From: Yponomeuta sedellus
Lineage: Eukaryota > Arthropoda > Insecta > Lepidoptera > Yponomeutidae
Length of the DNA: 64,000 nt
Assembly (NCBI GenBank): GCA_934045075.1
Contig: OW203724.1
Location: 9,969,473 to 10,033,472, forward strand
Direction of reading: 5' to 3'
Position 1 is the stretch's first letter, and the number at the start of each line of letters is the position of its first letter. The notes beneath the pieces were generated by a model. The model was given only the letters and a program-made list of their open reading frames with translations, was not told the origin of the DNA and searched no databases. The position numbers were made by a program, and so were the translations under genes. Of the stretch, positions 10,601-18,550 are shown one piece after another.

Positions 10601-12357
10601 CACTGGCGCGCTGGGAGCGCCCGCCCGGCTGGCCCGATGAAGGTGACTGCGCCGTGCGCGTCTATGCAGGCGACGAGCACCGCCTCATCGCCACCAGACA
10701 TACTTCCGAGACTTACATGCTGAGTGAGTTACAGGCAGAAATTTCTAATTTAATTCAATGTCTTAGGTATCTACACGAGGAGTGAGTTTTATTTAAATTA
10801 TTTTTTTGGTGTAATGGCAACCAGCCGATGTCGACAAGAGTAGGTATGTGAAACGAAGTGCTCATCAACTTAGAGTAGAAGTACCTACTACGTATAGAAA
10901 GGACCTCCCGAGCAAAATTTGTGTCGATACAGTAACCAATGTTGCTAACAGTGATATTTAAGCGCACCTCGATTTATATACAGGCAAAACATTGCTTCTG
11001 GCCCCACACTAGGATACCCTGTGTCGTGGGAACCAGAATCAACGACATCACAAACATGTAAACATTGCCCCATTAGCCTTGGGGATTTTTTTGTCTTCAG
11101 CCGGGGTTTGAACCCGGGACCTCACGCTTCAACTAATTTTATATCATCATGGTGGATTTAAAAAAAATACTTTATTCATGTTTCCAAGCCAAATTAGTAT
11201 TTCAAATTATGTAATCGGAATCAACGGAAATCGTCAGTTTTTTTATTCTCACTGATATTTTTATGCGGTTGACCAAACTCCTTTTGTAACATTGACTATA
11301 CTGGTAACATCCATAGCTGTTCATAGAACAACCAGTTTTACAGAAGCTACACTCTCTTAAATTCTTTATATGCATAAACTAGCTCTGACTAATGTCACCG
11401 ATAAAAATTGAAAAACCATTTTTTTTTAACATATCTGATATACAGCGCGTAATAGCTATAAAATTGTGGATTTTGTAAGATGACGAACACCTATAAGATG
11501 ACCATATTAAAATATCAGTACTTAATGGCATTATGATTGCGGTGAAGGCTTCACAGGGAAATAAGACAAGAGACTTTTCACTTCAACACGAACCTTTAGT
11601 TTTTTTTTAATTTATTCAACAATGTAAAGTGGGTAAGCAGAAGGTAGATAAATTATTATAATTTGTTTACAATGTAATGTGAGCTGCCTTCGGTTATACT
11701 TTTGACGGGCCTAATTTGCCTCCGTCCCACTTGTATACCATTGAACAGTACCATAGATTGTACAACTGGTACTGAACAATCCGATTTGTAATTGCGATTA
11801 TTTATTAGGTAAATTATAATTATGGAGTTTTTTGTCCATTTTTTCTCCAAAATGATCTAGATTTTGAAATGGACACCTACTTTCAATTGTAACGTTCATT
11901 GAGCAGCAGTTTCTGCGCTATTTTGAATAAAACCATAGACCAAAAATACCTTTTTGGTCTATGATAAAATCTTTTCATTTAATTTCGTTTCATTACTATT
12001 GAATAACTATTCTCTAGCAGTTCATATCGTGCGGGATAGCGCCGCACGATATGAACTGCTTTACTGGAAAGAACGGTTAGAAGCAAATAGTTGTCCCGCA
12101 CCTATTTTTATTTTAATTAGGTAACTGTGTTAAACGTTGACGATCTGCGATGGTCCGCAGTCCCATCGGTGGAGGAGGGCGGCCGCTACTGGGTGCGCGT
12201 GCAGTGCGCGGCTGGCGCGGGCTCGGCGGCGCTGGTCGTGCCGGCGCACGCGCGGCTGCGCGCCGTGGCGGCGGGCTGCGCGCTGGCCGCGCTGCTGCTG
12301 GCCGCGCTGGCGCTGGCGCTCTACGCAGCGCGCAACCGCCTCTGCCCCAGCCGCTGA
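1497..12357 (+). CDS. bdl: IgSF9-type adhesion receptor (borderless/turtle family), 3' part, six exons
   Basis: Reconstructed exons are 1497-1687, 2665-2877, 7977-8205, 9897-10103, 10502-10723 and 12161-12357, each with AG/GT borders and compatible codon phases (phase 0 after the first two, phase 1 after the rest). The joined product reads: an Ig domain (LDCHF to YSCTPYN), a following Ig (LTLPC to YVCTVRN), a conserved linker (ENVAPRAPYNLT), two FnIII domains (WYRERSVSEW; GALARWERPPGW), one hydrophobic helix (AAGCALAALLLAALALALY) and a tail of about ten residues. In flies, this family (turtle and borderless) acts in axon sorting and dendrite patterning as cell-surface adhesion proteins. The very short tail favours borderless over long-tailed turtle isoforms, but I cannot exclude tutl. 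Signal peptide and N-terminal Ig domains lie to the left of the window. Introns are loaded with repeats. Confidence 0.8.
1736..1803 (+). mobile_element. Relic of the same foldback MITE
   Basis: GGCGCTTACTAGCGCCACC followed by AATGGAATAAAAATCATAA matches the left part of the 1102-1480 element. It is cut off by a SINE at 1804. Confidence 0.6.
1804..1995 (+). mobile_element. Short interspersed repeat, family B
   Basis: The shared core is CAACCCTTGTATGTCCCCACTG, TTCCTGCATCGCAGGAAGG, GCCATACTCCACCACGGGG and CTGTCAGAAGTTATCAAGCC. Other copies are at 22,176-22,320, 28,190-28,372 (reverse), 35,705-35,868 (reverse, partly palindromic), 58,665-58,790 and 61,976-62,095. Part reads as peptide, but no frame is conserved between copies. 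Confidence 0.75.
2042..2601. mobile_element. MITE with TA target site, carrying two nested repeats
   Basis: Left end CAGTCTGTTATAGCTTTTAG with AATATACCTCGG, right end CCGAGGTATATTCTAATATCC with AACAGACTG, flanked by TA on both sides. A second copy is at 15,292-15,548. Inside lie a LINE 3' tail (about 2,245-2,385) and a long palindrome (2,407-2,552). Confidence 0.75.
2407..2552. repeat. Long palindrome, arms about 59 bp
   Basis: AATTGTAGACTTTTAGTCCGG at 2407 is mirrored by its complement ending at 2552, with about 59 bp per arm and a loop of some 28 bp. The loop sequence GGAGCGAAACC with GGACTCTTCC resembles 386-413, which suggests another relic of this element there. Confidence 0.8.
2665..2877 (+). 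CDS. bdl: bdl exon: end of one Ig domain and start of the next
   Basis: Acceptor CGCGCAG ends at 2664. The exon begins VDESHEGSYSCTPYN, which completes the previous Ig (F-strand cysteine), then gives LGTEGPSPL and a GC-rich linker, and starts the next Ig with LTLPC and VVSWQR before donor GTGAGT at 2878. The last 72 bases and the donor are the unit of the 27-copy array that follows, so any of 27 identical donors could be used. The first is chosen because it gives SWQR-KDGRPLP in phase with the exon at 7977. A (GCC)n run codes a poly-Ala stretch before GDEPVV. Confidence 0.83.
2806..5719 (+). repeat. 27-copy tandem array of a bdl exon end with its splice donor
   Basis: The unit is about 72 bp of coding exon (LADSLTLPC to SWQR), the donor GTGAGT, a pyrimidine-rich stretch ending CTCTCAG that looks like an acceptor, and AATCT, in the newer form followed by eight extra bases. 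Donor starts are at 2878, 2980, 3082, 3192, 3302, 3404, 3506, 3616, 3726, 3836, 3940, 4050, 4160, 4264, 4368, 4478, 4588, 4698, 4808, 4912, 5022, 5132, 5242, 5352, 5462, 5566 and 5676. Spacing is 110 bp (17 times), 104 bp (5, two fewer GCC triplets) or 102 bp (4, without the 8-bp insert). Copies are almost identical, so the expansion is young or is homogenised. The open frames inside it are not separate genes. Confidence 0.95.
5727..6211 (+). mobile_element. Probable solo LTR (Ty3/gypsy type)
   Basis: The segment starts TGTTACGGG, ends CCGCGACA, and is flanked by ATAT on each side (4-bp target duplication). It is 485 bp, more GC-rich than its surroundings, and holds a TATA-like TTTTTATATCC at about 5,970. 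A 110-codon open frame inside is not a gene. No internal retroelement genes are next to it. Confidence 0.65.
6233..6510 (+). mobile_element. tRNA-derived SINE family C, single-headed copy
   Basis: The module ATGCACTAACCCGTGCTAAGG starts at 6235. A tRNA-like head at 6410-6480 has box A (TTAGCTCAGTTGG), an intact 5-bp anticodon stem (CTGGC/GCCAG) around loop ACGGTTA, and box B (GGTTCGAGTCC). Base 33 is C rather than T and the acceptor stem does not pair, so it is a SINE or tRNA pseudogene. The tail AGCCTCTAAATAGG follows. Related copies are at 14,768, 31,189, 31,893 and 63,948. Confidence 0.72.
6672..7470. mobile_element. MITE with TTA target site, host of a nested MITE
   Basis: Terminal repeats AGGCGAGGTTACACAGCGAG and CGCACTGTGTAACCTCGCC, flanked by TTA at 6669-6671 and 7471-7473. 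A TTA duplication fits the PIF/Harbinger group. Short inner reading frames are not conserved. Confidence 0.7.
7124..7418. mobile_element. Nested MITE (GAGTGCTTAGTGCGAG ends)
   Basis: GAGTGCTTAGTGCGAGTT on the left and its complement on the right. The whole element recurs in the opposite orientation at 39,306-39,612, aligned over its length with only scattered differences. Confidence 0.8.
7520..7722 (+). mobile_element. Helitron-like non-autonomous element
   Basis: The family core is TTGTGAGTGTGTATGTTTG, CTTCTTCACGTCTAAACGG and GCTGACACCCTGGATTAACA. The right end has a CCGCGG/CCGCGG hairpin closely followed by CTAG, as at helitron 3' ends. A second copy without the hairpin follows at 7,735-7,880, another with the end is at 43,645-43,835, and a reverse part is at 48,040-48,120. 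Confidence 0.55.
7977..8205 (+). CDS. bdl: bdl exon: end of the last Ig, linker, start of FnIII-1
   Basis: Acceptor CCGCGCAG ends at 7976. The exon reads KDGRPLPAERHSL, GGNLTI, then DRGVYVCTVRN (Ig F-strand with the DxGxYxC motif), LLIENVAPRAPYNLTALP and the FnIII B-strand (VHVTWVPG). The donor at 8206 is GTCAGT, weaker than the GTGAGT donors elsewhere in the gene. The exon is far more GC-rich than its flanks. Confidence 0.87.
8206..9150. other. bdl intron, AT-rich, no gene seen
   Basis: Low-complexity AT-rich DNA with no recognisable coding or structured RNA signal. The span 8,260-8,420 has irregular inverted stretches only. Confidence 0.5.
9160..9745 (-). pseudogene. C-terminal fragment of a non-LTR retrotransposon ORF2
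   Basis: Two overlapping minus frames join to a typical LINE C-terminus: CGAWVDEFGRHELHCVRSAGR, then RRALVSANVPCVLEPLGL, RTDGKRPDGLTLVPW, LLWDATCVCTFAPSHL, FVPFAVETMGVWTQ and VSLAVQRGNAASVMGSF. The CxC..H..HC finger and the RPDG..WD block are visible. A frameshift near 9,390 separates the halves. It sits antisense in the bdl intron and is dead. Confidence 0.72.
9897..10103 (+). CDS. bdl: bdl exon: rest of the first FnIII domain
   Basis: Acceptor TTCCCCAG ends at 9896 and donor GTGAGC starts at 10104. After the split glycine codon it reads HNGLEVDYNIWYRERSVSEWRTMKI, then the FnIII F-strand signature (LRPATEYELRVLSQDHLGDGLFSKS). Both ends are phase 1, so the exon could be skipped without a frame change. 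Confidence 0.88.
10502..10723 (+). CDS. bdl: bdl exon: second FnIII domain, first part
   Basis: Acceptor CTCTCCAG ends at 10501 and donor GTGAGT starts at 10724. It reads an acidic linker, then ELVVSLRLLDGGALARWERPPGWPDEGDCAVRV and a short core ending in TYML. The tryptophan of ALARWERP is the FnIII B-strand marker. Both ends are phase 1. Confidence 0.82.
10985..11115 (-). mobile_element. SINE family A copy in a bdl intron
   Basis: Reverse complement of the 447-660 body: CCACACTAGGATACCC, GTGTCGTGGGAACC and GACATCACAAACATG, then CGGGTTCAAACCC from the tRNA-like head on the minus strand. Confidence 0.7.
12016..12060. repeat. Perfect 19-bp hairpin upstream of the last bdl exon
   Basis: AGCAGTTCATATCGTGCGG is followed by a short spacer and its complement. 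It lies about 100 bp before the acceptor at 12,160. Confidence 0.75.
12161..12357 (+). CDS. bdl: bdl last exon: end of FnIII-2, membrane helix, short tail, stop
   Basis: Acceptor GTCCGCAG ends at 12160, with a weak pyrimidine tract. The exon gives PSVEEGGRYWVRVQCAAGAGS (FnIII F/G strands), a stretch of about 24 hydrophobic residues rich in Ala and Leu, then ARNRLCPSR and TGA at 12355. The cytoplasmic part is about ten residues, so any signalling by this isoform must be through partners. A longer alternative tail exon was not found. Confidence 0.82.
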
Positions 12358-14760
12358 CCGCTGATCGTACAACTACCAGTCATATGTATATACAAAACAC
12401 ACGATCCCTTAATACCTCTTCAAAGCGTCATGTCTTTTCATCGTGAGCCCACCTCTGTCCACTGCTGGGTTTAGTCTTTTTCCCCATCACGCCATCGTTC
12501 CTTTTACGACAGACTTATTAGTAAACCTCTTCAGCTGACCTTGAAAATAACATTGGGTCTCTATTGTTATTTTCAAAGTCTCTGGAGAAGTTGAACTTTA
12601 CTCGAGGAGTCGTGTTTTGAAACATGATACGACTAATGATACGCCCTTATACAGCTTATTCTGTTATGCCGCCGTTATACGCACCGAATCCCAAAGGATT
12701 TGTGACCTTATAACTGTCGATGGAGTGTTTAAAAACATGAATTTTCGAAATCAGTCCAGGCGTCTTCGAGTAATCGAGGAACGTACCTACATAAAATATA
12801 AATATCCTATGAATTAATCACCTCCTTTTTTTGGTTAAATATTGTAAAGGTGATGCGGCCATTCCGTGATACCATTTTTTATATTTTAGTAAGCAACAGA
12901 GACCGTTTTCCCACCAAAATTTATGGATAAAACGGTTTGAGTGCAATGTCCATACCTAGCTTTTGGGTCGGGCCTCATTTGTTTCACTGAGGATCCGGAT
13001 CCTATCTTAATTTTACACACGAGTATAGAAAAAAAAATCTTAAGTCGCAAAATTAGTTAAAAACACGAAAAACGGCATAAAATCAGTAAGAAATCAGAAA
13101 AGTACACATAATCGTGGAGCAGACGCTGTGTGCAGTTTAGATAGCCCTAAGAGTCCTTACCTCTCTGGTATTTCGATTGACTTTACTTTTTGGGATTCAC
13201 TGTCCATCTGGGCCATATTTTGAACTACCTACAATTCATATTTATGGCGCGAACTGTCGTAATAAATATAAATTTGTAGTTTCATCAAAATGCATTGCGT
13301 AGCCGCTTGTTCCCTCTTGTATATCTAATAAGTAGGTACCTTGAATTGTCATAAACCGAACAGTGAACAAAAACTTACTAAATCCGTTAGTATTTAAACC
13401 GTGAATAAAAACGTGTATGCTTGCTCATGCGCGATAAGAAGTTAGATTCAGTCCGGCTCGTCCCGAAGGATCAAAGGACTCGAAGGATATTCTGACTGGC
13501 ACGTATAAAGGTTGGCCATCCCTGTTCTATAAGTACTTCGATGTTGTCAAATTGTCACGGTACAAAATACAAAACGTTCATCTATTTCGGAGGGCTTGAT
13601 AAAACCGTCATCGTCACCCTCTTGAGACAACCCGGAGGGGTCAGGGATAACGACATAAAAATTGGAGACATTAAGTAATTGAGTTTTGAAAACGGATACA
13701 TTACCTACCTACTCATCTAGGTTTCTTTTGAATTCAATGTCAGTCTTACACACAGAATAGACAGAACAACCTTGTTATTTCTGAGTCTCAAAAGCTTTCA
13801 ATTATTTAAATTGTGTTGGTACGTAGATTAGTTTATTTAAGTATAAGTATGTAATATATCTTTAGGATATAAGCGATGATTGCTGACTGCTTTGTTATGA
13901 ATGTTTGGTTCCATTATTTATTTTACAATAAATGAATTAATTTTTTAAAGTTTTTTTTAAAATATATGTTCAAATAAATAATTTAAACCTCAGAACAAAT
14001 ACATCAAATTTAACCATAATTTTTTTTACAAACTTACTAAAAAATACCATACTTAATACTTACCCTCGGTTTCTCAAACAGCAACAGTCTTGTTAATCCA
14101 CTGTTAATAGCTGTCAGATATTTTTTTCGTATTTGTTAGTGCGAGAATCCGGGGGCTGGACACCAATAAACTACTTACTTGATTTTTCTTTCTCACAAGG
14201 TTTTTGGTAAAAGGAAAGGCGACCAAAATTACGAATTGCTTACGTCTTGTTTCTCTATCAAAAACTACAGGAAATATGTTGTATTAATTTTTTTTCTATT
14301 TCTCGCAGAAGTGACCGCTTTTGGGTTCTGGGCTTAGAGAACAATAAAATGTTTAGAAACACAAACAATATTAAATTTAGACATTGTAAATATTTTATGC
14401 AATAAGGCATAGTTAAAATATCTGTATAATATTAGGTATAGTTTATAAATAAAAAAAAAAAATGCATCTAAATATGCGTTTAATAAATTCAGCGTAGTGT
14501 TCTATGTTTTGTTGATTCCTATTGTATAGGTACGCAAGTAGGTATACCTACAAAACCTACGTATAAACAAGGCTTACGATTGCTCGTCACATAATTTGCA
14601 ATTATGTGTGCAATTCGGGAATAAACTAATAGTATTTAGGTACAAGGATTGTTCTGACGAAGATTTCAAGAAATCAGGCGGAAATCGGGGAGTAAGCAGC
14701 TGCCCGCCCCCGGCTACACCCTGCCCGTACTCATACCTAGGTAAGTGAACATTTTTATAG
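12358..14760. other. Intergenic or bdl 3' UTR, no second gene seen
   Basis: AT-rich, with short unconserved open frames only. An AATAAA at 13,927-13,932 is a possible poly(A) signal for bdl, but it is 1.6 kb past the stop and unproven. Confidence 0.45.
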
Positions 14761-14767
14761 AATTTTT

Positions 14768-14928
14768 AATGCACTAACCCGTGCTAAGGACAATTTTAAA
14801 AACCTATTTAGAGGCTAAAAATTCCACCCATGCCGGGATTTGAACCCGCGACCTCTGGCACGGATAGCCATAGGTCGCGGGTTCGAACCCCGACATGGGT
14901 GGAATTTTTAGCCTCTAAATAGGTTTTT
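14768..14928. mobile_element. Anticodon-centred foldback SINE, copy 1
   Basis: After the ATGCACTAACCCGTGCTAAGG module, arms 14,798-14,859 and 14,867-14,928 (62 bp each) mirror each other around the 7-base loop ACGGATA. The right arm is a tRNA 3' half (anticodon 3' stem, T-arm with GGTTCGAACCC) plus the family C tail; the left arm is its inverted copy. Confidence 0.85.
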
Positions 14929-15291
14929 AAAAGTGAACATTGACTCGTCGGTGACAATGACTTTTTACAAAAACGACACACCAATGACTTATATAAAACC
15001 CGTCGAAATATGGAGATATGTTGCTAGATGACAGTTTGAAGGTGGCAGATGCATAGGTAATACTCGTGGAGGGACGGTAATACTGAACTTGTTCCGCTCG
15101 CAAAATTGACAATCGCCGCCCTCCATTCCACAATTGAACGTGGGGTCATTTTTAGCGCCAGTAAGACATCTATGTTTTTAACTATCACTGGCTAGCATAC
15201 CATGATACCACTAAAGGAGATAGCCGGAGGGAGGTTAGTGTGTCTTTATGTAACAATCTCGTTATGAACCAAGATATACCAACTACACTTA

Positions 15292-15548
15292 CAGTTTGTT
15301 AGCTTTTAGAATATACCTCGCCTACTACCGGATAGAATCGGATATAATCGTGTAATAGAAATACTTATATAAAAGTGTTATGTAATAGAAATTATGTAAT
15401 TTCTATTACATAACACTTTTATATACTTTTCAAAATAGTAAAGAAAAGTTTTATACAGAGAAGGAAGTAGTTATTACAGTCGGGTGCTTTCGGCAAAAAC
15501 CGAAGCCTACTCTAGAGCCCGAGGTATATTCTATAAGCTAACAGACTG
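15292..15548. mobile_element. MITE, copy of the 2042-2601 family
   Basis: CAGTTTGTTAGCTTTTAG with AATATACCTCG on the left and CGAGGTATATTCTATAAGC with TAACAGACTG on the right. An internal palindrome (AAGTGTTATGTAATAGAAAT) is at about 15,370-15,425. Confidence 0.75.
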
Positions 15549-17100
15549 TCATCATCATCAGCCCGGTAAACCCCACTGCTGGGTATAGGCCTCTTCATTT
15601 CCACGCCAGCCAGACTGTACTTGTAGTTTATTCTCTAAAACCAATACCATTATAACTAGCTCAGCGTTTCTGAGACGATGCTACGCGCTATGCATTTATA
15701 TGACCTACCTACAGAACCGTGTCTGCTAGTAAATGCTCTATGTATTCAAAGTACTTTACTTACGTTATGAGAGCTAAGAGCGTTATTTTTAACAGCACAA
15801 GAAATCTACCGTAACGGGTCAATGGTCAATAGACATATAAAAATATAAAGTTATAAACAATCGAAAAACTAGAGATGTTAAAATCTGAGTACTAAGTACG
15901 TAATTAAGAATGTATTGAGTAAACTTTAAATTATAGTAGCTTACCTTTTTATATGGCTTCTTAACGGTGATTGGATACGTTATCTGATTTTAATCGTACT
16001 GTAATAATATCTGACAGTAGTGTGTAGGAAGCGGATGGTGGATGAATTGAACTCAAATGGCAAGACCCGCTCCACTGCCACAATTTTCATACTCGTATAG
16101 ATCTATAGTTTGATGTCATATAGTTTTTTGAGGTGAAACGTCTTTCAGTTCTGCAGTAGGAGGGGGAGGGGGTCACTTGCTAAAGCGACATGCAATTAAA
16201 ATATGTATCGGCCAGAGCTGTCAATCTGCAACAACGTGACTTGTGCAATTCATTTACGAGTATTTATTGTTGAGTAGATTAAGTAGAGATTGATCAAAGC
16301 ACATTGCTCAGTTTGAGTTAAGAATTATCGCTTAAGTATTCATAGACGTTTCGTGTAACCGGGCACAGCTCTACCCGCTTTACTGTCACTGGAGTGGAGT
16401 ATAGGTAAGATGCCGTGGGACTTTACCGATGCTCTCTCCGGGTCGGGGAAAAATTACATTTCGTATGTATGCTTGTATAGTTTGTATACATATATATAGA
16501 CAGAGGTCCTCAAAAGCAAAATACAATTTCCGCAAAAGAGGGAAACGGAAAATAAGAAAACAGCTATGCATATATACCTGAGTTCAGGTTTCCTTTAGTA
16601 CAGTCATAGTTTGCATACGTAAACAAGGGATCTCGGAAAAGGACAATTTTCGCAATAGGAAAACTGGAAACTAGAAAACAGGGACCAAGGACGCATTCAA
16701 GATTTTGTGTAGTAGGTTCATGGATAAATTGATTTACCTATGTTAGTGTATGTAGTTCACATGTCTATTATTATGAAAAAGAGAGGCTTTAAAAAGGTAC
16801 CTTTTTAGAGCCTATTTTTTTCATGCAACTGTAAGGTTCGTAACTACGTAGGTAAAGCAGTTATAACGTACTAATCAATACTAATCGTACTTAATACATA
16901 CTGCAGCGTCCGAGTGGTCCTTACCCATCTAGTGTCTCTAGACGCTGTATAAATCATCTCATGACCAATAGGTAGGTACTAATTAATTGTCTGGATGTAT
17001 TTTCACGTTTGTGATGTTACTGTTTACCATAGGACAGGGTACCATGGGACCGATAAGTTTTTGTACTGGTGGATTATCTGAATATGTCAGTTTTTTGGGA
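15549..17100. other. Intergenic, no gene seen
   Basis: AT-rich DNA with short unconserved open frames. 16,560-16,690 repeats a phrase with 16,490-16,560 (ATACAATTTCCGCAA/GACAATTTTCGCAA followed by GGAAAC..GGAAA), a degenerate local duplication. Confidence 0.4.
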
Positions 17101-17117
17101 ACATATTGGGTAGGTAC

Positions 17118-17415
17118 TGTAACGGTGCAAATCTCATTGCACCATTTTTTATATTTCTTTTTCTATCTATCACTTTCAAATATTTAAAATTATGTCACAC
17201 ATTTTCGAGATTTCCCTCATTTCATCACGACTACTTTACATCTTGACTAGACCTGACTATTTCTACCTGCTTTATTCCATTTTTATCCAGTTTTCTGTTT
17301 ATATTGTGAATAAAACAATAAAACATAGTACAAATTAAAGCACAAAGTTAAAGTTGTTCCAGTTTTATTATTTATAAAGAGTTTTACAACTCTACAATGG
17401 CGCCCAACGTGGTAT
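17118..17415 (+). mobile_element. LTR followed by a primer-binding site
   Basis: A 279-bp repeat starts TGTAACGG and ends CTACA at 17,396, and also occurs at 43,100-43,362. At 17,398 comes TGGCGCCCAACGTGG, the tRNA-complementary primer-binding site of many insect LTR elements. That order marks a 5' LTR. No gag or pol frame follows in the next 900 bp and no matching 3' LTR was found, so the element is broken. Confidence 0.75.
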
Positions 17416-18228
17416 TTATACAAAGGACTTCGAGCACGCCTTTCGCCGATCAAATTAATATATCATCACTTCTTAAAACTATATAGTATTGCATTGAACA
17501 AAATAATGTTTCAAATCTTTGATTTACAATACCATATAAAATCGAAGTTTCAAGTAAATAGGATTATTTTACGTTGATAAAGTGCAATTTGGTTGTCTGA
17601 TTTTTACCAAGCATGGACACAAAATACCTAGTAGATTGTTAAACGACCCGTGTTAAACACTCTACTTTTTGTTTCGAATAATGAGGAAAATAAAACTCAT
17701 TTTTAATATTCAAATCTTAGCATAATATAAGATTATTCCCTATTTTTTTTAATTCCTTCACAGATACTGTAACAAAATACCCGCCAATTTATGTCGACTT
17801 TTTAAATTTTAAATATGGAACTCACCGCGTAATTGTTGCGGCTTATTCCGCTCAAAGAAGTTTGGGCTAAGTTCACACTGGCTGTTTAGAAACTCACATG
17901 GCCGCAGCATTTTTTTTTGTTTTTTTTAAAAGCCTATTTATTTAAATATTTATTATTTAAAAAAAACTAATTAAAATATTTAATTATTAAAAAAAAAAAA
18001 TTTTTAATTCCTCGGGAATTGTTTCTTAAATCGGGAATTGTTTCCTATTTAAATACCTCGGGAATTGATTCTTTCGACCCTCCGTTAACAATCTACTATT
18101 TTTTACTTTAATTCCAATGCAGATAAATTAATTACATAAATTGACATCCGTGCATAAATCATGGAATTTTAAGTAAGGAACCTATTTAAAATTTAATGGT
18201 TAAATCAATAAATTTTATACGTGCCTAT
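17416..18228. other. AT-rich leader-like or degenerate DNA after the LTR
   Basis: No coding frame of note. A, T-run clusters lie at 17,910-18,005, then CTCGGGAATTG-type phrases repeat three times (18,011-18,068). Confidence 0.4.
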
Positions 18229-18229
18229 A

Positions 18230-18235
18230 TTTATT
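18230..18235 (-). terminator. Candidate beat poly(A) signal
   Basis: AATAAA on the minus strand, 106 bases past the beat stop codon, the first canonical signal there. Confidence 0.5.
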
Positions 18236-18340
18236 CACAATTCTAGAAATAGCTAATATATTTTCCAATAATTTCAAGCGAACTCCGATGCAAAGAGTTT
18301 TTCCTAATTAGGTACCCACAGTGAGTTTTTTCACAAATCT

Positions 18341-18550
18341 TTAAACTAGGCCGAACGCTATAACAATGGAGGTACATAGCATAACAAAGCTGTTGTCGCA
18401 CCAACCACGCGCTGAGCCGTGGTAGCGTGGCTCGAGGGCATCGCCCATCTTCCGAGGCTCGACGTCCACGCTGCGGTAGGCCGGCGTCCGCAGCCGCTGC
18501 GCGCTCTCCTCGTTACTTCGCCAGTACACCGTGCCCAGGGTCGCCAGGCA
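18341..18550 (-). CDS. beat: beat last exon: C-terminal part and hydrophobic end
   Basis: Acceptor ATGTTTTAG. CLATLGTVYWRSNEESAQRL completes Ig 2; the end SFVMLCTSIVIAFGLV before TAA is hydrophobic with no charged tail, which fits GPI anchoring. It is 3.9 kb from the previous exon. Confidence 0.86.
   Translation of the reverse strand, partial: CLATLGTVYWRSNEESAQRLRTPAYRSVDVEPRKMGDALEPRYHGSARGWCDNSFVMLCTSIVIAFGLV

Noticed and set aside
12130..12372. Antisense frames over the last bdl exon
   Set aside because: High GC gives long open frames on all strands; only the sense frame matches FnIII and membrane features.
14690..14745. GC-rich patch ending in a GTAAGT donor, possible alternative bdl tail exon
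   Set aside because: No convincing acceptor or conserved peptide could be found.
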